A DNA stretch of 64,000 bases. It comes from Poa pratensis. Lineage: Eukaryota > Streptophyta > Magnoliopsida > Poales > Poaceae. Below are positions 24,889 to 33,650 of the stretch, one piece after another; position 1 is the first letter of the stretch; each line of letters begins with the position of its first letter. The notes under the pieces were generated by a model. The model had not been told where the DNA came from and searched no databases. It saw only the letters and a list, made by a program, of their open reading frames with translations. The stretch lies in the NCBI GenBank assembly GCA_947311845.1, contig CAMZMU010000111.1, positions 11,803,936-11,867,935 on the forward strand. The letters are read 5' to 3'. Both the position numbers and the translations under genes were made by a program.

Positions 24889-24931
24889 ATTTGTTGGCCT
24901 GCTTTTTTTGAGTGGAATTTGTTGGCCTGCT
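24889..24931. repeat. 13-bp oligo(T) micro-insertion with 15-bp direct repeats
   Basis: The 15-mer ATTTGTTGGCCTGCT occurs at 24889-24903 and again at 24917-24931. Between them are 13 bases: six T then gagtgga. Confidence 0.85.
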
Positions 24932-25034
24932 AAATTGGTGACTTGTACCATTGGGCTGGGCTAAGCCAAATGGCTAAAATGGCTGCCTGTTAAGTTCGAG
25001 CCTAACATTACACCGTGAGCTAGAGACAATTTTT

Positions 25035-25100
25035 AGATGAAAGAAAGACGTTCTTCTAAAAAAACAGAGAGAACGACGTTCTAAAAAAAGATGAAAGAAA
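25035..25100. repeat. 42-bp A-tailed micro-insertion with 12-bp direct repeats
   Basis: AGATGAAAGAAA occurs at 25035-25046 and 25089-25100. The 42 bases between them end in six A and contain an internal near-duplication (gacgttct...aaaaaa twice). Confidence 0.8.
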
Positions 25101-26790
25101 TACCCGTAGGCATAGCCCGCAGCAACACCTTAAGTATTTGAAGAAAAGAATCGTTACAAATTCTGTAAACAACGAATCCGTAAAAATACATGAACGGCAC
25201 ATTGTCGTTCATAGTATATACGACATGTCAAAGAATCAAAATTTAGCTACGAGGGGTATGTACCTCAGCCCATTCACTACTGGTAAAACACTTGATTTGA
25301 CGTATTGAGTGTCTCATCAGAACAGATTATTTTATCAGAGGGAGGTACATTCTAGCCGATAGCGAAGTGCCAGTAACGGCTCGTCAATCTATAAGTATCA
25401 TGATTCGGTCTGTAGTTGGCGTTGCGTTTTGTGTGCTTGTATGTTGTAATTGGTTTTTGAGAAGAAAAAAATGTATGCACAACATGTGGCGCTAAATTGA
25501 TATTGGCCCACATGATTAGGAGTTGGATTTCATCTTCTGGCGAGTTCTTCAATATATAGTAAACCTTGCATTTATATGTTGGGATGAAAATTGACTTGTA
25601 TTTTTCAACTGTTGGTTTAGTAGAATGTTTGCTTCGATCTATGCACCCCTCCTTCTACTATCGATCTAGAAGAATGTTTGCTTCAACATATGCTTCCCTC
25701 CTTGATACCGCATTGGTAAAAATTCTTACCTTGCCAACTGATGCACATTTTTTGCTTTAATATTTTTTAAAATAGCATGAAAAAGTTTGTCCAAAGTTAA
25801 TGAAAACCGGAAGAATAAAAAAAACATCTAAGAAAACTATGTTAACATGGCATGTGGTGGGTGCTTGTATAACTTGAACCATGCTGGGAAAATTAGAGGG
25901 GCACTGGTGTTCCACACATCTCACACAGGTCCGCTCGCTCGTTTTCAGGATGTTACCCTTGATTGATCAATAAGTGGTTTTCTACTCGAATTATTAGGAT
26001 GAAACTAGTGTGCACCAACATGCTAGATCGGGCAACCATGACGGATGACTACCACGCAACTTTCAATCACAAATTAGTCAAATGCTAGCGTTGAGATGAG
26101 ACAGTGACACACACCGGCTAGGTGCCAGCAACCTTCAACCTAAATGCAAGCGAGTACTAGGGCCAACAAACTCCATCGCCGCACTATGCAGTGCGATCTT
26201 TGCAATGTTATGGCATTTTTGGTTCGTGAGATTCAAAATACGTGTCAGGCCCACTCTAATGCTACAAATTCATATGCATCACATCTTGTTTAATTCCATC
26301 ATATTAAAGGTAAATGATTCTGAAAAAGAGTTTGAGTTGATGTTAAATTTTAAATAAATTCTAGTCCGAAATATTTCTTAGAAAATTCCTATGAGATTTG
26401 GAAGAGTTGAAAAATTAACTTTGTATTTTTTATGTAGCCTAAAATACAAGACATTTCTAGTTGAGATTTTACACGTCGATAGAATATAGTATTATCTACA
26501 TCTTGGTTTTTTTCAGATTTTTTCCAAACTTCAAAATATGTTTTTTGACTTTTTTTCATAAAGATCTCCGTGGAGGTCGGCCTCCATTTGTCCCCTCTCG
26601 TCTAGTTCATCTTATCATCGTGTACAACACTATAAAGTTAGTCCCAAAAGAATAGAGTCTAGAACATGATACTAGTTTGATCTATCTTAACAACACCAAC
26701 TTAAACTCCGCACATGTCATGCCAATGTGCCTAACACGTAGAACACTATAAACCTAATTTCAGAAAAGGACAGTATCTAGATAAGCATTT
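25101..26790. other. upstream region of the avenin-like gene, nothing recognised
   Basis: AT-rich, with only short unsupported open frames and no terminal repeats that I could pair. It may hold distal regulatory sequence of the prolamin gene. Confidence 0.4.
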
Positions 26791-26794
26791 GATA

Positions 26795-26818
26795 TGTAAA
26801 GTGAATAAGATGAGTCAT
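26795..26818 (+). promoter_or_regulatory. bifactorial endosperm box (prolamin box plus GCN4 motif)
   Basis: TGTAAAG (26795-26801) is followed eight bases later by ATGAGTCAT (26810-26818), about 260-280 bases before the start codon. This pair is the classical '-300 element' of cereal prolamin genes, bound by DOF (PBF) and bZIP (Opaque2/SPA/BLZ) factors. Its spacing and position imply endosperm-specific expression of the downstream gene. Confidence 0.85.
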
Positions 26819-27004
26819 TGCTAATTATCAATCCTTCTTGGGAACAAAATGATACGTGCAAGGTAAAGCAACTTTGTCATCCAGAAAACTGCATTCGTAT
26901 GTAGTGCCACCAAACACAACATACCAAATGATCAGTTAGATAAGCATCCAAGCACTTTTATGGAAAGCAAAAGCAAAGATAAAAAGAAACCATGCCATAG
27001 CAGC

Positions 27005-27012
27005 TATAAATA
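27005..27012 (+). promoter_or_regulatory. TATA box of the avenin-like gene
   Basis: TATAAATA about 60 bases before the start codon, the usual spacing in prolamin genes, which have short leaders. Confidence 0.85.
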
Positions 27013-27072
27013 GGCTGAGACCATGAAGATCCTACTCCATCATCCATCATCAAAAGTAAACACAAATCCACC

Positions 27073-28428
27073 ATGAAGATCTTCCTCATCCTTGCCCTCC
27101 TTGCCGTGGCGGCAACCATGGCCACCGCCAATGTGCAGTTTGATCCTAGCGGCCAATACCAGTCGCAACAGTCATTTCCACAACCACAACAACCATGTGC
27201 GCAATCGCAGCCATTTTCACAGGAACAACAACAATTTCTAGAGCAGCAACAACCTTTTCTGCAACCAAATCAACCTTTTCTACAACAACAACAAATTGTG
27301 CAGTTTGATCCTAGCGGCCAATACCAGTCGCAACAACCATTTCCGCAACTACAACAACCTTTTGTGCAGCAACAACAACCTGTGCAGTTTGATCCTAGCG
27401 GTCAATACCAGTCGCAACAGTCGTTTTCGCAACTACAACAACCTGGGCAGTTTGATCCTAGCGGCCAATACCAGTCGCAACAGCCGTTTTCGCAACTACA
27501 ACAACCTTTTCTGCAGCAAAATCAACATTTTCTGCAGCAACAACAACATGTGCAGTTTGATCCTAGCGGCCAATACCAGTCGCAACAACCGTTTTCGCAA
27601 CTACAACAACCTTTTTTGCAGCAAAATCAACCTTTTCTGCAGCAACAACAACCTGTGCAGTTTGATCCTAGCGGCCAATACCAGTCACAACAGCCATTTT
27701 CGCAACTACAACAACCTTTTCTGCAGCAACAACAACCTCTGCAGTTTAATCCCAGTGGCCAATACCAGTCGCAACAGCCATTTCCACAACTACAACAACC
27801 ATTTCTAAAGGAACAACAACAACAACAATTTTCCAAGCAAAAGCATTCTTTTCTGCAGCAACAACAACCTGTGCAGTTTGACCCTAGCGGCCAATATCAG
27901 TCACAACTGCCATTTTCGCAAATACAACAACCGTTTGCACAACTAAAGCCATTTTCACAGGAACAACAACATTTTCTTGAGCAACAACAACCTTTTCTCC
28001 AGCAACAACAACCATTTTTCCAGCCATATCTGCAACAACGGTTGAACCCATGTCGGCAGTTCCTAGTGCAGAAGTGCAGCCCGATGGGTATCGTGTCATT
28101 CCTCCGGTCAAAGATCTTGCAACAAAGCAGCTGTCAGGTGATGCAGCAACAATGTTGCAGGCAGCTGGCGCGGATTCCCGAGCAGCTCCGTTGCCCTGCC
28201 ATCCACAGCGTCGTGCATGCCATCATATTGCAACAGCAACAACAACTTGTCCAGCCTCAGCAGCAGACGAGTCAGGGCATCTTCCAGACTCAGATACAAC
28301 AGATCGGTCGCGGCTTCATCCAATCTCAACAGCTAGCTCAGCTCGAGGCGATCAGAACGTCTGCGCTGCAAACCCTGTCGACGATGTGCAATGTGCAGGT
28401 CCCGCTTCGTCGCCCTGTTATTGGTTAG
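27073..28428 (+). CDS. avenin/gamma-type prolamin seed storage protein (451 aa, intronless)
   Basis: Secreted endosperm storage protein deposited in protein bodies. Residues 1-20 are a signal peptide (MKIFLILALLAVAATMATAN). Residues 21-323 are a Gln/Pro/Phe-rich repetitive domain; residues 324-451 are the Cys-rich prolamin domain (LNPCRQFLVQKCSP, QQSSCQVMQQQCC, EQLRCPAIHSVVHAI, STMCNVQVPL). The C-terminal domain is closest to oat avenins; the N-terminal VQFDPSGQYQ recalls both avenin and gamma-gliadin N-termini. At 451 residues it is about twice the length of a typical avenin, because the mature N-terminal motif has been reiterated eight times. Seven cysteines lie in the C-terminal domain (327, 335, 354, 361, 362, 374, 439) and one at residue 42; the usual last Cys is replaced by Arg and the tail is short. 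The frame is fully open, with no introns as expected of the family. Confidence 0.93.
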   Translation: MKIFLILALLAVAATMATANVQFDPSGQYQSQQSFPQPQQPCAQSQPFSQEQQQFLEQQQPFLQPNQPFLQQQQIVQFDPSGQYQSQQPFPQLQQPFVQQQQPVQFDPSGQYQSQQSFSQLQQPGQFDPSGQYQSQQPFSQLQQPFLQQNQHFLQQQQHVQFDPSGQYQSQQPFSQLQQPFLQQNQPFLQQQQPVQFDPSGQYQSQQPFSQLQQPFLQQQQPLQFNPSGQYQSQQPFPQLQQPFLKEQQQQQFSKQKHSFLQQQQPVQFDPSGQYQSQLPFSQIQQPFAQLKPFSQEQQHFLEQQQPFLQQQQPFFQPYLQQRLNPCRQFLVQKCSPMGIVSFLRSKILQQSSCQVMQQQCCRQLARIPEQLRCPAIHSVVHAIILQQQQQLVQPQQQTSQGIFQTQIQQIGRGFIQSQQLAQLEAIRTSALQTLSTMCNVQVPLRRPVIG

Positions 28429-28482
28429 TCGATAGATGGACAATTGATCTTTAGTCGATGGGCTATCGATGTAATAGTGACA

Positions 28483-28488
28483 AATAAA
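28483..28488 (+). terminator. polyadenylation signal of the avenin-like gene
   Basis: AATAAA about 55 bases after the stop codon. Confidence 0.7.
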
Positions 28489-28493
28489 GTGTC

Positions 28494-28886
28494 ATGCATT
28501 GACATGTGCGACTCATGGTCAGTATTAGTCCAAACTTGGAAATAAAAGACAAATATATGTTCTTGTCTGCATAATATTGCTTGTGGTTGTTCCATTCACA
28601 AGTATACGTAGGATGTTCATTCCTCACCACAATCTTATGCATGAAAATAAATCAAAACATAACAAAATGGGTGTGAAACTTGTGTTGAGCTGAAGTAACA
28701 CTAAAATAAGAAGTAAGCAGACAAATATTGTTGGTATGATACAGTCAGGCAAGCCTTCATCCAAGACGCTTAGCTATAAATAGTCGTCTCGTTGCATCCA
28801 AACGTCTCCACTTGTGCACTTGTTTACTCGCTTCACATGTTTCATCATGATGGCTAGGGTTGTACGCGGGCAATAGACCCGCATAA
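28494..28886. other. 3' flank of the avenin-like gene
   Basis: AT-rich, with no gene seen. A TATA-like gctataaatagtcgtc at 28772-28787 with short cttcac motifs after it resembles a prolamin promoter, but no coding start follows before the transposon. Confidence 0.4.
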
Positions 28887-28898
28887 GAGCATCTCTAG

Positions 28899-29670
28899 TG
28901 GATGGTCTATATGGACGTGTAAAGCTCGTTTACACGTTTCTGGCCCAAAATCGGTCTCCAGTGGGTCGTGTATACGATCGTGGAAGTTGTACACGTCCAT
29001 CCACGATGCTACTCGTCGTGGAAGTAAACACGCCCCAACCACGCTCGTGAAAAACGGAAGCGAGGCAACTGCTCTTCTCTCCAGCTCTGCTCCCGCTCGC
29101 ATCCCGCCTCCGTCCGGAGCCATCGAAGCTCGCCGGCGGCCACTCCCCTCCGGTAAGCTCTCTCTCTCTCGCTCTGTTTTTTCCATTCCCCACTGTAGAA
29201 AAGAGATTAGAGGAGACGGCGGGACGTCGGGCGGCGGCCGCACGCCTGGCCAGATCTGGCGGCGGCGGCGGCGCGCCATGGAGAGGGCAGGGCGCAGAGA
29301 GAGGGGCTGGGGGAGGTCCGGCCACGGCCTGGAGTGCGGCACCGCGGCCTCGAGGGCAGGGCGCAGAGGGAGGGGCTGGGGGAGGTCCGGCCACGGCCTG
29401 GAGTGCGGCGCCGCGGCCTCGAGGGCAGGGCGCAGAGAGAGGGGCTGGGGGAGGTCCGGCCACGGCCTGGAGTGCGGCCGTTGAAAATATAGCCGTTGAA
29501 AATATAGCCGTTGGAAATATAGCCGTTGGAATATAGCCGTTTGAAAATATAGCTGTTGGAATATACACGTCCTGATACACGTTCCACTGAAAAACTGGGA
29601 GGTGTAAAATTTAGCAACGTGTATATGGACGTGTATATGGAGATATACACGTCCAAATTTACACCATCCA
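28899..29670. mobile_element. small TIR element nested in the terminal repeat of the DAD1-carrying transposon
   Basis: Starts TGGATGGT...TGGACGTGTA and ends with the inverse (TACACGTCCA...ACCATCCA); CTAG lies on both sides (28895-28898, 29671-29674). Removing it restores GAGCATCTCTAG joined to the second half of the outer terminal repeat. It contains GC-rich 5'-UTR-like sequence, a 69-bp tandem repeat and a run of short GCCGTTGAAAATATA repeats (29478-29560). Confidence 0.65.
29284..29482. repeat. three tandem copies of a 69-bp GC-rich unit
   Basis: The unit contains gggctgggggaggtccggcc and is 69 bases (23 codons), so both strands stay open in several frames; the resulting open frames are shadows. 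It is followed by about six copies of a 14-16 base unit. Confidence 0.9.
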
Positions 29671-30223
29671 CTAGAGAGGCAATTCCTATACATCGCGTAC
29701 CGCGATGCGAGGATAGCTTCGCGTACCCCCCGACGCAAACTGGGCCTGGCCCATTCTATGCTTCCGACCGCGACGCCGTTCTTTTTCGTCTCTTCTTCGC
29801 ATCGTCTTCTTCCCGCAGCAGCACAGGTCAGTCTCCTTCTCCTCCCTCTGCAGATCTCTCTCGCCCTGGGGTTTAACCTCTTCTAGATCCTTCTACGACC
29901 TTTTCCGCGCCCCACCTCGTCCCCTCCTCCCCTCTTCCGTTCCTCCGGGGCTGCGCGGTCCAGGTCCGGATCTGAATCCGCGCTGTCCGCCACGATCGAT
30001 CTGATCACCTGCATGCGTCGTAGCTGCCATGGTTCGGTGTACGTTGCCACGATCGTCGAGCCAAATCTGACCGTGAATTGCTCTGTTTCTTACTGGCCAG
30101 CTCGAAAGCGGAGGGCGCAAGGGGATCGCGACGAATCTCAAGGCAATTAACGATTTCCCCTGTCGACTTGTAGCACTAATGGCGGCTAGCCTTTTTACTG
30201 AGCATCTTCTCGTGTTCGTGCAG

Positions 30224-31211
30224 ATCATTGACCTGTATGTGGTTTTCGCGGTGGCGTCTGCCCTTGTTCAGGTGAGATTTTTTTTTACTTATACACTCTT
30301 TTACCCAAGATATCTGGATTAAGGCCAAATCTTTCTTGGAACAACGTGTCGTTTCTTAAGAAATACTGTGACCTCTTTTTCTGTAGTATAGAATGAGGAT
30401 GTAGGAATTGTACGCCATAGGCACCACACATTGTAGGTGGTTGACACATATGTTGTTGGTTTATTTAACTACATTTCTCAGTGTTAGTCTATGAATAGAA
30501 GTAGGCTATCAACTTGTAGGTATCTGATGTACCTTGTATCTAGCTATCTAGCAACCAATTTGTGTATGTCTAGATGCCATGGACCGCTCTCCAGCCGTAT
30601 GCCCCTCAATGCTTGGTTTGGCAGATGAAATGTGTGATATAGTCAGATTCTTAAGTTCAGTGCAAGTTTCATGTCAGCACTTTGTTTTTACTGGCTGAGC
30701 ATTCATGTAGGTCTTGTGTTCATGTCATAAGCCATATGGCTTCTCTTCACCCTTAGTTGCAAAGTAAGGCTTGCCGTGCTAGTGCACAGCCATTGCAAAC
30801 TACTGAAATGTTGTTTTATGTTTCAAAACAGGTCGTTTACATGGGAATAGGTGGGTCATTCCCCTTCAACTCGTTCCTATCAGGTGTCTTGTCATGCATA
30901 GGAACTGCAGTGCTTGCTGGTGCGTATTTCTTACCTGCTCTCAATCCTGGCTACCCTTCCTTGGTTGCATGATATATGATCGTTGACGTTTTTTGCAGTT
31001 TGCCTCCGTATTCAAGTCAACAAGGACAACAAGGAATTCAAGGTAACTCTACATTCACTATTATTTGTTGCCACTATTTATTCTCTCGGTGCTAGCATAA
31101 CATTTTATGTCAAAACATCATGTGCAGGATCTTGCTCCGGAGAGGGCCTTTGTAGATTTTGTACTGTGCAATCTGGTACTCCACCTGGTGATCATGAACT
31201 TCCTCGGATAA
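30224..31211 (+). pseudogene. DAD1: DAD1 (defender against cell death 1, OST subunit) exons 2-5, captured, 5' end lost
   Basis: DAD1 is the small membrane subunit of the ER oligosaccharyltransferase. Four exons join in frame with GT-AG introns: 30224-30271 (IIDLYVVFAVASALVQ), 30832-30919 (VVYMGIGGSFPFNSFLSGVL...), 30999-31042 (CLRIQVNKDNKEFK) and 31128-31211 (DLAPERAFVDFVLCNLVLHL...), ending in NFLG-stop. This gives 87 residues against about 114 for the family; the missing ~27 residues are exon 1. Just upstream, GCGACGAATCTCAAG (30129-30143) reads ATNLK, the end of exon 1, but it is followed by GC in place of GT and no usable start was found before it. The exons have no frameshift or stop, and substitutions are few and mostly mild. 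It lies within the TIR transposon, so it is probably a captured copy and not the housekeeping locus. Whether it is transcribed is unknown. Confidence 0.88.
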
Positions 31212-31389
31212 GCACATGTCCTACAAGCTATCAAGATTTTTTAGTGTTCTAATGTCTGAAATGTCACCATGTTAGATATTCATGTGGTATCACACACTGC
31301 CTATGTAATCCGAGAGTTTCTCTTTGAACTATAAGAGTTTGGTGGATGTATCGTTAGCAGTTCATGGCAAAACATGTATGCATCTCCAT

Positions 31390-32410
31390 GTGCCAAAATA
31401 TTTTAAAAAAAGGTCCCATTTTCAAAAATGGTTCCAAAAGTAATAATGGTTCCGAAATAAAAAATGGTTCCATTTTGAAAATGGTTCCGTAATTAAAATT
31501 GGTCCCATTTTAACAAATGGTTCCGAAATTAAAAATAATAATGGTTCCAAAGTTAAAAATGGTTCCAAAAATAATAATGGTTCCATTTTTAAAATTGGTT
31601 CCGAAATAAAATTGGTTCTAGTTCGAAAATCGTTCCGAAGTTAAAAATGGTTCCAAAAATAATAATGGTTCCATTTTTAAAATTGGTTCCGAAATAAAAA
31701 ATGATTCCAGTTTGAAAATCGTTCCGAAACTAAAAATGTTTCCGAAATTAAAATTGGTCCCATTTTCAAAAATGGTTCAAAATTTCATAATGGTTCCATT
31801 TTTAAATGGTTCCGTTTTGAAAATGGTTCTGAAATAAAAAATGGTCCGAAATTAAAATTGGTCCCATCTCCAAAAATGCTTCCGAAATTAAAAATGGTTC
31901 TAAATATAATAATGGTTCCATTTTTAAAAATGGTTCCAAAATTAAAAATGGTTTCATTTTGAAAATCGTTCCGAAATTAAAAATGGTTCCGAAATTAAAA
32001 TTGGTCCCATTTTCAAATATGGTTTAAAATTAAAAATGGTTCCAAAAATAATAATGGTTCCATTTTTTAAAATTGGTTCCAAAATAAAAAATGGTTCCGA
32101 AATTTAAAAAAAAAATCCCATTTTCAAAAATGGTTCCGAAATTGAAAATGGTCCCTTTTTAAAAATGGTTCCGAAATTGAACCATTTTGAAAATCGTTTC
32201 GAAATTAAAAATGGTTCCAAAATTAATAATGGTTTCATTTTTAAAAATGGTTCCGAAATTAAAATTTGTTCGTTCCAAAACTAATAATGGTTCCATTTTG
32301 AAAATGGTTCCGAAATTAAAAATGGTCCCATTTCTGAAAATGGTTCCGAAATTAAAAATGGTTCCAACTTCAAAATTGATCCATTTTAAAAATGGTTCCA
32401 ATTTATAAAA
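31390..32410. repeat. degenerate AATGGTTCC/AAATTAAAA minisatellite array
   Basis: About 1 kb in which ATGGTTCC is followed by variable A/T spacers (aaaattaaaa, gaaattaaaa, atttttaaaa) dozens of times at roughly 12-28 base spacing. Open frames on both strands (for example 32159-32401) are products of the repeat and are not genes. Confidence 0.9.
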
Positions 32411-32447
32411 ATCGGAGGAATACCTAGCGTACTTTGAGAATCAGTGA

Positions 32448-32493
32448 AACAGTCAGCGAACTACTTTTTTTAGCAACGAACAGTCAGCGAACT
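32448..32493. repeat. 16-bp oligo(T) micro-insertion with 15-bp direct repeats
   Basis: AACAGTCAGCGAACT at 32448-32462 and 32479-32493 flanks 16 bases with seven T. The surroundings (32440-32590) also hold short gaaacagtcaaac repeats, so tandem duplication is a rival explanation here. Confidence 0.6.
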
Positions 32494-32769
32494 TGTTGTG
32501 TAAAAGTGCAAACGAAAGAAACAGTCAAACCAACGAACGAAACAGTCAAACCATCGAAGGAAACAGTCAAACGAACGAAACAGGCAAACCTTCTCGCGCG
32601 AGCGCGTGCGAAGCCGCTCCTGGGCCTGGCCCATGAGCGCGCCGCGGGGGTGGAGGGGTACGCGAAGCGTAATTTCCCTCCGCATGCCGCGATGTATAGG
32701 CGCTCCCCACTAGAGATGCTCTAAGTGTATCACATTACAAATTGAAGTAGTCCATCAATATAACTAAAT

Positions 32770-33650
32770 CGAGCCGGGGTGGATCGGGCCGGGCCTTATT
32801 AAAAGTTCGGTACCCGGACTGTTGTTACAGTTATGGTCGGTCCCATCTTCTTGAAGCTCACTCGCCCACCTCCTACCGCTCTACAGTCGCGCGCAACCGC
32901 CGGCGGTAGCCCACGCCCTGAAATCACGCAGCGGCGCGAGTAAATAAATTAACTTGACGATGCGGCGCCGTGAACGCACGGGGTGCATGCCGGTCCCAAG
33001 GAGCCGACAATGGCGAGCAGAGACGACAAGTGTGACCCGGGTATTGCGAAAGAAACTACTACTCCGACCATGTGATTCTCGATCGATCGGAAATCTCGGG
33101 ATCTCCGGCGGAACTGCCATGTTTGTCTGTCAGCTTTCTGCAGATTAGCCGCCGCAAACCGCCCCGACACGCCGCCGCTTGCTAAAGAGGCTTCTGCCGG
33201 AGACGCCGTTGTAGTGAAGTGAAAATTGGATCGATGGTAGATGGATAGGATAGATGCGGCCGATTAACATGTTAAGCGTTTACGTGACCACCATGTGCGA
33301 GCTTCTTCGGCTCTGCATCGGCGAGAATCTCCCCACGTGAGACGAGTGAGGATGGGGCGAGCTCCCGAGAAGGGACGACTGACACGGGGTCCGCGCCATG
33401 CTCACGCCGGCTGCTCCACCGGTTGGTGGCTGCCGGCCGCTGTTCGTCGGAAGTGAACGCTCCTGCCCGAAGCTTTCCTGGTCTCTGTGCTACTGTAATT
33501 CTAGAATAGGTAGCTCGATGCCTCGATCGTATACTAGTCCCGATCGTGCTGCATATGGGGGACTCGCTATGGCCTATGGCGACGGTGACTGGGTAGCGTC
33601 CTTTCACATCACTCGACCTGCAGCAGCAGCGGCGGCTGGCTGAGAGAGAT
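32770..33650 (-). repeat. left-arm downstream block of the EXPB inverted duplication
   Basis: When reverse-complemented, this block aligns with 57990-59250. Shared stretches include CTCGCACATGG, CGCCGGCTGC, CCGGTTGGTGGC, GCTGCTGCTGCAGGT, GTCGAGTGATGT, GCGCCGCATCG and CCATAACTGT in the same order. No gene was seen in it; the open frame at 33272-33910 (minus) is not supported because the matching arm does not keep it. Confidence 0.7.

Larger units (their letters stand above)
28887..32721 (+). mobile_element. PIF/Harbinger-like TIR transposon carrying DAD1 exons
   Basis: The left end GAGCATCTCTAG and the right end (reverse complement GAGCATCTCTAGTGGGGAGCG) are inverted repeats, and TAA flanks both sides (28884-28886, 32722-32724), as expected of PIF/Harbinger insertion. 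The terminal repeat continues after a nested insertion: CCTATACATCGCG and GCTTCGCGTACCCC appear at 29684-29730 and inverted at 32655-32700. No transposase is present. The cargo is a DAD1 gene segment, a 5'-UTR-like GC-rich stretch (29750-30000) and an AATGGTTCC repeat array. The total is 3.8 kb, about 3.06 kb without the nested element. Confidence 0.75.

Noticed and set aside
27296..27808. 170-codon second frame inside the avenin-like gene
   Set aside because: It is a by-product of the CAA/CAG repeat; it starts inside the gene and has no promoter or family match.
28854..29738. Long overlapping frames on both strands (294, 216, 165 and 154 codons)
   Set aside because: They run through a 69-bp tandem repeat (a multiple of three) and across transposon borders, so openness is expected without coding.
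32159..32408. Facing frames rich in GTIFNFGTIF and KMVPKLKMV
   Set aside because: Translations of the AATGGTTCC array.
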